A stretch of DNA of 64,000 nucleotides from Leptobrachium leishanense (Eukaryota; Chordata; Amphibia; Anura; Megophryidae): NCBI GenBank assembly GCA_009667805.1, contig CM019071.1, forward strand, positions 50,854,101-50,918,100, given 5' to 3'. The notes beneath the pieces were generated by a model, which had not been told where the DNA came from, ran no database searches, and saw only the letters and a list, made by a program, of their open reading frames with translations. Every line of letters starts with the position of its first letter. Positions within the stretch are counted from its first letter, which is position 1. Positions 20,473 through 31,929 of this stretch are shown piece by piece. The position numbers and the translations under genes were made by a program.

Positions 20473-21200
20473 TACAAACATAAAGAGCAACTGTAACCTT
20501 ACCAGTAACTCTAACACAACCACAAACAGTAACTCTAACAGTAAGTCTAACCCTAGCAGTAATCAAAACCTTGAAGAATCCCTAATACAAACATCAACTG
20601 CAACCCTAACATTAACCCTAACACAAACAGAACCAATGAGCCTAACAGTGACCCTATGCATGACCTAGTTCTTGAAGTGACTCTAATCTAGAAATAAACA
20701 GCAACTGTATCCGTAACAGTAACCCTAACACAATCAGAATCAGTGAGCCTAACATTAACCCTACCAGCAGCCCAAGTCTTGAAGTAACCCTAACCCTAAT
20801 TCAAACATAAACAGCAAATGTATCCCTAATAGTAACCCTAACAGTAACACTATCCTTATTAGCAACGCAACCCTTGAAGTAACCCTAATTGTAACCGTAA
20901 TACAAACATAAACAGTTCATGTAATCTAATTGTAGTAACCCTAACAGTAACTCTAACCATAACAATAACCCAACCCTACAAGTAACACTAACTCTAAAAT
21001 AAACACAAAACGTAACTGCAACCCTAACCGTAATACTAACACAATCAGAACCAGTAGGCCTAATAGTAACCCTAACCTTGACAGTAGCCCTACCCTAGAG
21101 GAAACCCTCACTCTAACACTAATCCTACTACAAACAAAAACAGCAACTGTAACACTAACAGTAACCCTAACCTATAAATAATCTTAACCATAAGCTTAAC
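20473..21200. repeat. Degenerate telomere-like repeat, right part
   Basis: Continuation of the array at 9331-9770, with ccctaaccctaa, taacagtaaccctaac and tacaaacataaacagcaact blocks. It is about 730 bp long and fades out near 21200. Confidence 0.8.
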
Positions 21201-21249
21201 TATCATTTGAGGGCGTAGAGGGTGATATATGGGGTAGTATAAAAGGGAG

Positions 21250-21720
21250 TCGATAGGACTTCCTGAAGAGTTGTGCTGCCGGACCACGAGATCCTCGTAA
21301 ATCTCACATTCACAACATCATGCAGGGCCGTGGAGTGATTCACAGAGGGAGATTGGGGACTGTTTGTTCCTAGTCTCACTCTGCTCGTGGAGGCAAGAAG
21401 CGGCGGATCGCACCACCATTCACACTGCAGGATGAGAAGTGACTATCTGAATTTATTTTGGGGGGGGAGAGTTATCACTCAGAACCAGCTTTGAAGTGTG
21501 GTCAACTTTTTAGTCACCGCAGCGTGCATTAATTAGCGTTAAGACTTTGTAATCATAATGCTAATTACTCTTTGTGCTCCCTATAGTCAGTAAAGGGAAC
21601 GCACAGTACAGAAAGCAAGTGAGCGCAATCATCAATGCTCGAACAGGTTTTTAACCCGCATGTAAAATGGGGGGGGGGGAGATTCGCTAAAGTCACTTAA
21701 CCTAGAGTTAAAGCTCACAT
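21250..21720. repeat. Dispersed unclassified repeat, reverse copy
   Basis: The reverse complement of this region (with cagagtgagactaggaacaa and cgccgcttcttgc) matches 43490-43680, and more weakly 42800-42900. Borders are unclear and no coding is visible. The rest of 21200-22400 holds nothing I recognise. Confidence 0.6.
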
Positions 21721-22411
21721 ATCTAAGCGCTAATGCCGGGATAAATAATAATGAACATTTAAAGAGCTGAAAAACTGTTTCTCTCTGAGCTCATATCAAA
21801 GGAAGGGGCATATTCTGTTGCCTTAGTTGTGTTAGTGCAGTGGCATCGTTTGTCTTATAGGTAAACGTATATATTGCCTCTGCAGGAGAGAGAAATTTGC
21901 ATTTACTTTTTCAATTTTTTATTTCTTTTTACAGGTTAAATGGTCATGTTTGGTATAAAAATATTATTTCATTTGTTATTTTATTTCTAAATCTAACCTG
22001 GTTGATTTTGACATCACTGAAACAGTCATAATCTGGCCTTTCCAATGATACCTCATATGTCCCTCTACCCCTTAGGGCTCCAGAGATACAGTGGTACAAA
22101 CAATTGTTAAGATAAGCATTATTATTTTTTTTACACAATGCAAGGCGCCCCCTTGTGGCAGTCGCATATAGGCACATGCCGGCTCTGCATAGTTATAAAT
22201 CTGGCCCTGGCTAAGAAAGTCTATACCATGTATCCATGGAGTTTATGCTGGGGGGAAGCAGACTGTCACATACATTACAGGTCAGGGGGTGAGCCTAGTA
22301 ATAGATTACAATAAGGAAATAGGGGGGAAAAGCCCTTAGTAAAGAATGATTTATGTACATATGAAATATACTGTGCGTCTTTCATTAAAATATGTCTTTC
22401 TGTTTTTACAG

Positions 22412-22429
22412 GTTTCCTGTCAGCACAAG
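22412..22429 (+). CDS. Mucin-like glycoprotein, exon 2 (18-nt microexon)
   Basis: A short exon with a good acceptor (tttctgtttttacag) and donor (gtaagg). It enters in phase 1 and leaves in phase 1 and encodes the end of the signal peptide, G-F-L-S-A-Q. Small-residue positions S-A give a plausible signal peptidase site. The in-phase fit with exon 1, 14.8 kb away, and the clean continuation of the signal peptide support the call. Skipping it would keep frame but remove the probable cleavage site. An 18-nt exon is easily missed by gene finders. Confidence 0.65.
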
Positions 22430-22603
22430 GTAAGGAATGTTTCCCCGTATCACATAAAATCAATCTGCTAATTACTCAGATCAGAGCACATTAATTATTT
22501 TTTTCCCTTTTTCTTTCCACTTTACCCTCTCCTCCTAATCCTGCTGCACTAATGACAACCACACCTATTTCTGCTGCGACAACAACCACTGCACCGACTA
22601 CAG

Positions 22604-25600
22604 CAAACACAACTGCTCCTACTACTACTGAGACAACAACCACAATTGCTCCTACTACTACTTCTGCTGCAACAACAACCACAACTGCTCCTACTACTAC
22701 TTCTGCTGCAACAACAACCACAATTGCTCCTACTACTACTTCTGCTGCAACAACAACCACAATTGCTCCTACTACTACTTCTGCTGCAACAACAACCACA
22801 ACTGCTCCTACTACTACTTCTGCTGCAACAACAACCACAGCTGCTCCTACTACTACTTCTGCTGCAACAACAACCACAATTGCTCCTACTACTACTCTCT
22901 GCTGCTGCAACAACAACCACAATTGCTCCTACTACTACTTCTGCTGCAACAACAACCACAGCTGCTCCTACTACTACTTCTGCTGCAACAACAACCACAA
23001 TTGCTCCTACTACTACTTCTGCTGCAACAACAACCACAACTGCTCCTACTACTACTTCTGCTGCAACAACAACCACAATTGCTCCTACTACTACTTCTGC
23101 TGCAACAACAACCACAATTGCTCCTACTACTACTTCTGCTGCAACAACAACCACAATTGCTCCTACTACTACTTCTGCTGCAACAACAACCACAATTGCT
23201 CCTACTACTACTTCTGCTGCAACAACAACCACAACTGCTCCTACTACTACTTCTGCTGCAACAACAACCACAGCTGCTCCTACTACTACTTCTGCTGCAA
23301 CAACAACCACAATTGCTCCTACTACTACTTCTGCTGCAACAACAACCACAATTGCTCCTACTACTACTTCTGCTGCAACAACAACCACAGCTGCTCCTAC
23401 TACTACTTCTGCTGCAACAACAACCACAATTGCTCCTACTACTACTTCTGCTGCAACAACAACCACAACTGCTCCTACTACTACTCTGCTGCACACAACA
23501 ACCACAATTGCTCCTACTACTACTTCTGCTGCAACAACAACCACAATTGCTCCTACTACTACTTCTGCTGCAACAACAACCACAATTGCTCCTACTACTA
23601 CTTCTGCTGCAACAACAACCACAATTGCTCCTACTACTACTTCTGCTGCAACAACAACCACAACTGCTCCTACTACTACTTCTGCTGTAACAACAACCAC
23701 AATTGCTCCTACTACTACTTCTGCTGCAACAACAACCACAACTGCTCCTACTACTACTTCTGCTGCAACAACAACCACAACTGCTCCTACTACTACTTCT
23801 GCTGCATTGACAACCACAACTGCTCCTACTACTACTTCTGCGACAATAACCACAACTGCTCCTACTACTACTGAGACAACAACCACAGCTGCTCCTACTA
23901 CTACTGAGACAACAACCACAGCTGCTCCTACTACTACTGAGACAACAACCACAATTGCTCCTACTACTACTTCTGCTGCAACAACAACCACAACTGCTCC
24001 TACTACTACTTCTGTTGCAACAACAACCACAATTGCTCCTACTACTACTTCTGCTGCAACAACAACCACAACTGCTCCTACTACTACTTCTGCTGCAACA
24101 ACAACCACAATTGCTCCTACTACTACTTCTGCTGCAACAACAACCACAATTGCTCCTACTACTACTTCTGCTGCAACAACAACCACAATTGCTCCTACTA
24201 CTACTTCTGCTGCAACAACAACCACAGCTGCTCCTACTACTACTTCTGCTGCAACAACAACCACAATTGCTCCTACTACTACTTCTGCTGCAACAACAAC
24301 CACAGCTGCTCCTACTACTACTTCTGCTGCAACAACAACCACAATTGCTCCTACTACTACTTCTGCTGCAACAACAACCACAACTGCTCCTACTACTACT
24401 TCTGCTGCAACAACAACCACAATTGCTCCTACTACTACTTCTGCTGCAACAACAACCACAATTGCTCCTACTACTACTTCTGCTGCAACAACAACCACAA
24501 TTGCTCCTACTACTACTTCTGCTGCAACAACAACCACAATTGCTCCTACTACTACTTCTGCTGCAACAACAACCACAACTGCTCCTACTACTACTTCTGC
24601 TGCAACAACAACCACAATTGCTCCTACTACTACTTCTGCTGCAACAACAACCACAACTGCTCCTACTACTACTTCTGCTGCATTGACAACCACAACTGCT
24701 TCTACTACTACTTCTGCGACAATAACCACAACTGCTCCTACTACTACTGAGACAACAACCACAGCTGCTCCTACTACTACTGAGACAACAACCACAGCTG
24801 CTCCTACTACAACTTCTGCTGAGACAACAACCACAGCTGCTTCCACTACTACTTCCGCTGAGACAACAACCACAACTGCTCCTCCTACTACTACTTCTGC
24901 TGCATCGACAACCACAACTGCTCCTACTACTACTTCTGCTGCGACAACAACCATAACTGCTCCTACTACTACTTCTGCTGTGACAACAACCACAAATGCT
25001 CCTACTACTATTTCTGCAGCATTGACAACCACAACCGCTCCTACTACTACTTCTGCTGTGACAACCACAACTGCTCCTACTACTACTTTTGAGACAACAA
25101 CCACAACTGCTCCTACTACTACTCCTGCTGCATTGACAACCACAACTGCTCCTACTACTACTTCTGCGACAATAACCACAACTGCTCCTACTACTACTGA
25201 GACAACAACCACAGCTGCTCCTACTACTACTACTACTACTGAGACAACAACCACAGCTGCTCCTACTACTTCTGCTGAGACAACAATTACAGCTGCTCCT
25301 ACTACAACTTCTGCTGAGACAACAACCACAGCTGCTCTCACTACTACTTCCGCTGAGACAACAACCACAACTGCTCCTACTACGACTTCTGCTGCATCAA
25401 CAACCACAACTGTTCCTGCTACTACTTCTGTGACAACAACCACAACTGCTCCTACTTCTACTTCTGCTGTGACAACAACCACTGCAACAACTACAGCAAC
25501 CACAATTGCAACAACTACTTCTGCAGCAACAACCACTGCACCAAATACAGCAACCACCACTCCAACAACTACTTCTGCTGCGACAACAACTACTGTACCA

Positions 25601-25958
25601 ACTACAACAACCACAACTGCTCCTACTACTACTTCTGTTGCAACAACAACCACAACTGCTCCTACCACTACTTCTGCTGCAACAACAACCACAATTGCTC
25701 CTACTACTACTGCTGCGACAACAACCACAATTGCTCCTACTACTACTGCTGCGACAACAACCACAACTGCTTCTTCTACTATTTCTACTGCAACAACCAC
25801 AACTGCTCCTACTACAACCACAACTGCTCCTACTATTACTTCTACTGCGACAACAACCACAACTGCTCCTACTACCACTTCTGCTGTGACAACTACAACC
25901 CTTGCACCTAGTAGGATTCCCACACTTGGAAACAACCCTTCAGGAGTCACGACTACTG
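22604..25958 (+). CDS. Mucin-like glycoprotein, exon 3 (13-residue Thr-rich tandem repeats)
   Basis: About 84 copies of a 39-bp unit encode TTTTIAPTTTSAA and variants (T/A/I before AP; some units lack SAA and read TTTE). The composition, mostly Thr with Ser, Ala and Pro, is that of a densely O-glycosylated mucin domain, extracellular in this topology. There is no Cys, SEA or EGF domain. The acceptor with correct phase is actacag at 22603, preceded by ctaat as a branch point and a long pyrimidine tract. The donor is ctactG|gtgagt. In frame 22606 the protein reads correctly to about 22893, where four extra bases (ctctgctgctgc in place of ttctgctgc) shift it; the frame then fits to the donor in phase 1. 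Acceptors of the form ccacag|ctgctcc inside repeats after the shift, such as 22961, would also be in phase. Confidence 0.65.
25914..25958 (+). other. Membrane-proximal end of exon 3
   Basis: The repeats end in SRIPTLGNNPSGVTTTG, a short non-repetitive juxtamembrane stalk. It contains no protease or SEA motif that I can see. The strong donor follows at 25959. Confidence 0.55.
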
Positions 25959-26040
25959 GTGAGTATGTTTGCTTACTAAGTGATCCATAGAGTCAGAAAG
26001 CACAACATGTAAAAAATATGTATACATTAATTGAAACGAA

Positions 26041-26331
26041 TATGCAATAAGAAAATGAGATACAACAGCACTAATACAAGTATCTAAATATGATAACACA
26101 CCTTACAGGCCAAAGTAACCACCCCACACTATATAACCATAAACAACACTCCCTAAACAAAGGGAACCAAAACCAGAAAATATTTTAATGTTATTTTCTG
26201 GTTTTGTTTCCCTTTGTTTAGGGAGTGTTATTTTTGTTATGCAGTGTATGGTGATTACTTTGGCCTGTAAGGTGTGTTATCATATTTAGATACTCATACT
26301 AATTCTGTTGTATCTCATTTCTTAGTGCATA
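26041..26331. repeat. Foldback element with ~140-bp inverted arms
   Basis: The left arm (gagatacaacagcactaata, later gataacacaccttacaggcc) is repeated in reverse complement at the right, with only a few bases between the arms near 26185. It lies 80 bp downstream of the exon 3 donor. In the transcript it would form a long hairpin. There is no coding potential. Confidence 0.85.
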
Positions 26332-26385
26332 TTAATTTCATTAAACTTATATATATATTATACATGGTGTGCTGTCTGAATATAT

Positions 26386-28691
26386 TAGAGATGTGCACAG
26401 CTGAAAAAAATTGTTTTGTTTAGTTTCTTTTCGTTTTCAAATAATTTCGTTTTCGGAATTTGGTTTCGTTTTGTCTTGGATCGATTCGAAATTTCATATC
26501 GATTCAAATTGATATATCAAATTATCAATTCGATAGTTAATATATAAATTTGATAGTTGATATCAATTCAAATTTCGGATCACTAAATAAAACTCCAATT
26601 AATCAAATTTTGCTGTTAAAAGCTAAGGTTAAATATTAAGCTGTGTCACAGATTTAGTATTTGAGTCAAATTAAATAGTGAAACAAAATTAATTTGCTTC
26701 ATAAAGTCGTTTGCTGACCATTATTTGTATTGTAAATTAAGATCAATTCGATCCTTGATATCAATTCAAATTTTCCACTATCGTTTTCAATGTTAAAAAA
26801 ATACCCATTTTTATTAAATATTTCTTAAACCATTTATAATTTTCAATCGCAGCAAACCAAAAAGCCTTTTTTTTTATTGCTGAACGCACACAGACTGTAA
26901 GAAAATAATTCAGCTGCCTGCGATCAGCAAAGAAATACAGACCTCATTATTATATTCAAAATAAGTTAGGACACGAAAACTTTCACCCGAAAAATGCCAA
27001 AAAATCCTATAAAATAAATTAAAAATGGCTGTTTGCTGCAATTGAAAATTATAATTGGTTTAACCCCTTCGCTGCGGAGGACGCGCTCAGCGCGTCCACC
27101 CGCAGGTAACGTTCCTTGCGGTGGACGCGCTGAGCACGTCCTCCGTTTGGGGCCAGCGTTTGGCCGGGTTCCGGACAATCGCTGGACCCCCCTCGATGTC
27201 AGCCCAGCACCCGGAACCGCCGCCGGCCTAATTAGGTGTCATCGCAGCGGCGCGATGACACCTAATTCAGGCACCCCCCCGGACCTCTCTCCCTCCCGAT
27301 CGCCGGCGTTGTGGGGGTTAATCCAGGCACCGTTTGGAAGGGCACAGCCTGCCCTTCCTAACGGTACCTGGAATTAACCCCATGGGGGCTGGATCACGAA
27401 TCGGCGCCGAAAAGTGCCGGTTCGTGATCCTGTCCCGGAGCTGGCCGACATCTTGGATGTCGGCCAAGCTTCCGGGAATGCCCCCTGAGGACTGGCGTCA
27501 TCGTGCATAGCACGATGACGCTAGTCTTGGAGTTAACCCCTAACTGCCACCAATGGTGGAGATAGGGGGTTCCAATGAACCCCCTATCTCCCGATCCATG
27601 GCAGTTAGGGGTTAATGTTTGATATTGTTGGATCGGCCAGAGCATGGCCGTTCCAACAATACCAAACATGAGTATGAAAAAAGTTTTTTTTTAAAAAATT
27701 TAAAATAAAAATAAAAATAAAAAGATATTTAAAAAAAATTATAAAAAAAAATAAAAAAGTATTTTTTCTTTTTTTTGGTTCGTTAATGCAGCAATATTGT
27801 TCCCATTTCAATTATAATGTGAACAATGATGCTGCACTAATGATTTTTGTTTCTGCTGCGTTTGTTAAAAATCGCGTAATTTTCCCCAAAAAAAAATGTA
27901 ACGAGACCCCATCTCTAAATTTTTTAACAAGCGCGTCCCATACAAAATATAACCGCAATTGCTCGCATGTTAAAATGTGAAAAAAAACCACTTTACACGC
28001 TGTAAATTATTGAAAATTCATATTTTATTGCATTTTTTGTTATAATATACAGACAGGTCATGACGTATACATATAATAATGACATATTATGAATCTGCCG
28101 AGTCTGACGGAAAGAACAATATATAATATGTCTGGGTTATATAATACAATAAGCTTCAAAACACGTTTAAACATGATGAGCAAAATCGGTAAAAATGAGC
28201 TCAGCACAGAGGCGGGAAAAGCCTCAGCAGCGAAAGGGTTAAGAAATATTTAATAAAAACTCGGATTTTTTTAACATTCAAAACTACGGTGGAAAAAAGC
28301 CTAGCATCTGAATTAAAAAACGACCTGTTCCATTTTTTTTCTTCGTTTTAGAGCTTTTGGTTCCGTTTTTTTTATGTTTTAGATCATTTTGTTCTTTTTT
28401 TTCATGTCAGATCATTTGGTTCCATTTTTTCGTTTCAGTTCATTTCCTTATGAAATTTATTATTTAGTTTTTGATCGTTTTGTTCCTTTTTACAGCATTT
28501 CCTATCATTTGCATCCGTTTTATTTCGTTTAGGTCCTATATCGAAATGATTTTGTTTGGGCTGAAACTTTGATTCAGGATTTCCTAATTTCAGGTTGGAC
28601 GATATTTTGTTTCGGAAATGCTCCCGAAAGAACGAAAATGGTCAATTTCGTACGAAATTCAATTCGGAACAAAATAAATTGCACATCCCTA
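26386..28691. mobile_element. hAT-like element with perfect 8-bp duplication
   Basis: The ends are TAGAGATGTGC and GCACATCCCTA, flanked by gaatatat on both sides (26378-26385 and 28692-28699). The sequence is AT-rich with many tttcgttt motifs and no transposase. It carries a piggyBac-like insertion at 27064-28238. Confidence 0.85.
27064..28238. mobile_element. TTAA-flanked, piggyBac-like element (1175 bp)
   Basis: TTAA occurs at both borders (27060-27063 and 28239-28242). The element begins CCCCTTCGCTGC and ends GCAGCGAAAGGG, nearly perfect inverted termini. The left half is GC-rich and built of nested palindromes (for example the gaggacgcgctcagcgcgtc region). The right half is AT-rich. A relative is at 61779-62553. 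No transposase is present. Confidence 0.8.
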
Positions 28692-28806
28692 GAATATATG
28701 GTGTACATTTCAGGACTTGTGAGGATAAGTCCACCTTTTGATTAGCACCCACTTTTGTGTTTAAATTGGTGTGCTATATAACAATTTTTCTTTGTTGCTT
28801 ACTAAG

Positions 28807-29000
28807 TGGCTAGGTGGAGTAGAGGCTCTATAACCCTGGAGAGAGACTGTGGAGACACAGATTCGATCCTGGCAAGAGCACCTCTCCAGTAAGTGTCCTT
28901 GGGAAAGACACCTAACGGTACATACTCGCCACCCAGGACATACTTGAAAATGCTAGAGATCTCAATGTATCCTTCCTGGTAAAAATCTTTCTCTAAGTGA
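28807..29000 (+). mobile_element. tRNA-derived SINE
   Basis: A-box-like (gtggctaggtggag) and B-box-like (gattcgatcc) motifs are spaced about 50 bp apart, as in RNA polymerase III promoters of tRNA-derived SINEs. A tail with ctcaatgtatccttcctgg follows; that tail motif is also amplified in the tandem array at 37915-38160. It has no intact cloverleaf, so it is not a functional tRNA gene. Confidence 0.55.
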
Positions 29001-29184
29001 TGCCATGTTCACTGCAGAAGAGATGGATAGTTATAAAGACAGACAGATTGTTGTCAAAAAAATTGACAGGCAGATAAAGTCATTAAATTATTATGTTTAC
29101 CAGATCTAAGAGCATGTTACAAAATGGTTGAAGACGTCTTGTTGTATGCATGAACCCGTAATGATTGTTTATTTTTTGTTACAG

Positions 29185-29279
29185 GTTCAAATAATGGTAA
29201 ATTAGCTGTCTGGGCTATTATACTTATAAGTTTGGGCTGTTGTATCGCTGCCATCCTGTTATTGGTTGGAGTTTGCGCG
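29185..29279 (+). CDS. Mucin-like glycoprotein, exon 4 (transmembrane segment)
   Basis: The acceptor attttttgttacag is followed by 95 nt that enter in phase 1 and end in phase 0 at a strong donor (gtaagt, 29280). The translation is G-S-N-N-G-K and then a hydrophobic helix of about 24 residues (LAVWAIILISLGCCIAAILL, then LVGVCA). Two adjacent Cys near the middle could be acylated. This is the only membrane segment after the signal peptide, so the protein is predicted to be type I, with the Thr-rich repeats outside. A 12.3-kb intron with an antisense L1 follows. Confidence 0.72.
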
Positions 29280-29601
29280 GTAAGTGATATGATGATACAT
29301 ATGATTTTTTTTTTTCCATTGAAAATTTTTATTACGTTCCAGTGCGGTTTACAATACATTAATGATAATATGCATCAATCCAATATATCATAATAAAAGA
29401 AAAACAAAAAAAGAAGGGGGTGTAAGAAACTACCTACCTCCCCAAGAAAGAGAAAATACAAAAACCGAAATACAAGATAATAAACATAATGTCTCACTGT
29501 TGTAGTTAAAGCGGTTACAGAAACCTTTATGAAAACTAGACATGTGCATTCGTTTTAGTACTAAAACGATTTAGTCAGAATTTTGGGATAATTTAGTTTT
29601 A

Positions 29602-30475
29602 CAGGGTTATCCAAAGAGATCCGAATTGCTTGAGAAAGGTAACCGAACGCTGAAAATCAGCGTTCGGTTACCTTTCCTGACCATTCGGCTATCCAGAGAG
29701 CAGGCAATTCGCCAAATCCTGGCGAATTGCCTGAACATACGGTGCCTGTTCGGTGCCTGTTCGAGGGCAGTGAAATCCCCATGAAAAAGCACTGCTTCGT
29801 CTATTCAGAGAACACAAACCAGCAGTGAAAGGTTCCCGAAATGCCCTGCCATTCGGTGGTTTAATTCGACAAATTTATTCAGGAGAATCCCATAGGCTTC
29901 AATGTTAAAAATATTCCTGTTTTAATTCAATATCTAATAAACCGTTCATTATAAAATTCTGCAGTAAAGAGTCTCTTTATTTATAGATTTTTTAGGATAC
30001 TTTAAGCATTTTTCTTATTTTTTTTTTATTTTTTTTAAGTTTACTTATTTTTTCTGTAACAGCCCTCTTTATTATCATTCCCTGGACCTCCTGTGAAAAT
30101 TTCAGACATTTTCGCTTAGTAGTTTCTTTGCAAACAGCGTTTCATTTTCCCAGATTCATACAAATGGTTTTGCTAATTTATTCACCTCCCTCTGTCTGTG
30201 TCACAGCTGCTTCGGCTCTGTGTGATTCGGCTCCTGTTCGGTTTTTCGAAGGTTAATCCAGATGTTTTTCCTTGTTTTCTGCGTGCATTCGGTGGGTTTT
30301 GCGGTTAGTTTTCGTCAGGTTTGCGGCAGCTTTTCCCTGCAATTCGGGGACCCTGTGGTGCTTGCTGAATACACCGCAGGGTCACCGAAATGCAATCGGC
30401 AAAAGGAACCGAATTGAAGAGAACGAAAAGTCACCGAACGTGCGGTGACTTTTCGAATCTCGTTGGATAACCCTG
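29602..30475. mobile_element. CAGGGTTAT-ended element with subterminal palindromes (copy 1)
   Basis: 874 bp flanked by TTA (29599-29601 and 30476-30478). The ends are CAGGGTTATCC and GGATAACCCTG. Close behind the left end come perfect hairpins: gaaaggtaaccgaacgctga with its complement, then aggcaattcgcca with its complement. The right end has gaaaagtcaccg with its complement. The middle is AT-rich and no protein is visible. It is very similar to 39066-39974 in opposite orientation. The superfamily was not identified. Confidence 0.8.
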
Positions 30476-30654
30476 TTAGTATGACTCAAGAGAAACGAAA
30501 CTGCTCAGTCCAAAAAACGAAAGAAACTAAAATAAAATGCACTACATTTTAGTTTCAGTCCTTTTTGTGATATTACATTGATGAGTGAAGGAGACCAGCA
30601 ATGAAGAGCGCAACATCGCAACATCCGAAGTTCTGCACCCTCCACATGCCAATG

Positions 30655-30945
30655 CAGTAGGATGTTCTATACAGAGAGGGGCATTAATTAATGCAGGAGG
30701 ATGTTCTATACATTATACAGAGAGGGGTATTAATGCAGGAGGATGTTATATACATTATACAGAGAAAGGTATAAATTGAGGAGGATGTTCTATACAGAGA
30801 GGGACATTAATTAATTCAGGAGAATGTTCTATATATTATACAGAGAGGGGTATTAATTAATGCAGGTGGATGTTGTACACATTATACAGAGAGGGGTATT
30901 AATTAATGCAGGAGGATGTTCTAAACATTATACAGAGAGGATCCT
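30655..30945. repeat. Tandem repeat inside hAT copy B
   Basis: Reverse complement of the array at 10361-10690, with aggaggatgttctatacatt and atacagagaggggtattaat units. It belongs to this hAT family. Confidence 0.85.
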
Positions 30946-31195
30946 TTTTTTTCAGCCCTTTAAATCCAGTGGCTGTGAGCGCTGAGATCAGCTGCTTGTT
31001 AGATTATCTCTCAGTACAATGTATCAGGCTCAGTTGTTACAGTAAGTGACTGTAACAGCGCTCAGAGTTTCAGTAAAACAAGGAAATAATATTGTTCTAA
31101 CCTCTTCAATATAAAAATATTATTTACTAGTTTTACTGAAACTCTGAGCGCTGTGATGAGCAGCAGTCAGTTACTGTAACAGCTTTGCCTGACAC

Positions 31196-31929
31196 GGGCA
31201 ATATTACAATGTTGGTGCTAACTTAAAGGGACACTCTAGGCAACATGACCACCTAAGCTATTTTAGGTGGTCATGATGCCCAGAGTATGCTGCCCTCTGT
31301 CCCCCCTCCCTCCGCGGTTCAGCTGTAAATGCTGAAAACAGCTGAGAGAGGCAGAGAACTTTACTCCGCCCTCCCAGCTGTCAGTCAGCAGAGCGGGAAT
31401 CATATTTCCGCTTCTGCAGACTTTTGCCGAGTAGGAGACGTCATCGCGCTTTCAGTGCGATGACGTCTCCAACTCACCGCAGAAGCTGGCGACTCCCTCT
31501 GAGGGTTAGTGTTGCGCGCATCCTCTTGCGCGCAACACTATTCCTCAGAGGGAGCCGGGAGGAAGCCTGCCGATTGGCTGGCTTACGTGAGAGGCGCGCA
31601 TGCGCGCTTCTCACGTAAACCAGAAGGCAAGAAGAAGAAACAAGGATGGGAGCGGAAGAGGAGGGAGAGGAGTATAAAAAAAAAACCAGCACTGGAAACA
31701 AGAGGATTTTAGGGTAAGTATTACAGTTAAAAACACAAAAACAAAAAATAACTATTTATTAAGGGAATAGGGATAGGTTAGGATTAAAAAACGGGGGGGG
31801 GGGTGATTTTTTGTTAGAGTGTCCCTTTAACCAGAGCTGTTGTAAACTGAAAACCTCCATAGGCTATAATGGCTCTGGGAAGTTTACAACAGCCCTGGTT
31901 ATGTTACCACCAACTATGTAAAATGGCCC
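31196..31929. mobile_element. GGGC-ended element, absent from hAT copy A
   Basis: The left end gggcaatattacaatgttgg matches the right end in reverse complement (gggccattttacatagttgg). hAT copy A reads straight across the corresponding site (tgcctgacac then cattgt), so copy A works as the empty site. A TTAA element (31227-31826) lies inside it. A 2-3-bp duplication (ac or aca) is possible. Confidence 0.65.
31227..31826. mobile_element. TTAA-flanked piggyBac-like MITE (600 bp)
   Basis: The ends are AGGGACACTCTA and its near-complement agagtgtccct, flanked by TTAA (31223-31226 and 31827-31830). It has a central palindromic region around cgtgagaggcgcgcatgcgc and no coding. Elements with TTAAAGGGACACT ends are common in frog genomes. 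Confidence 0.8.

Noticed and set aside
22440..22600. Earlier acceptors for exon 3 (AGs at about 22480-22492)
   Set aside because: All three lead to a stop before the repeats in the required phase.
22549..25950. An 1133-codon Val/Ala/Gly-rich frame on the minus strand and Leu/Gln-rich frames on the + strand
   Set aside because: They are shadows of the 39-bp Thr-rich repeat; no start context, splice site or membrane topology supports them.
28807..29000. Functional tRNA gene
   Set aside because: A and B boxes are present but no acceptor stem or anticodon arm can be formed; it is a SINE.
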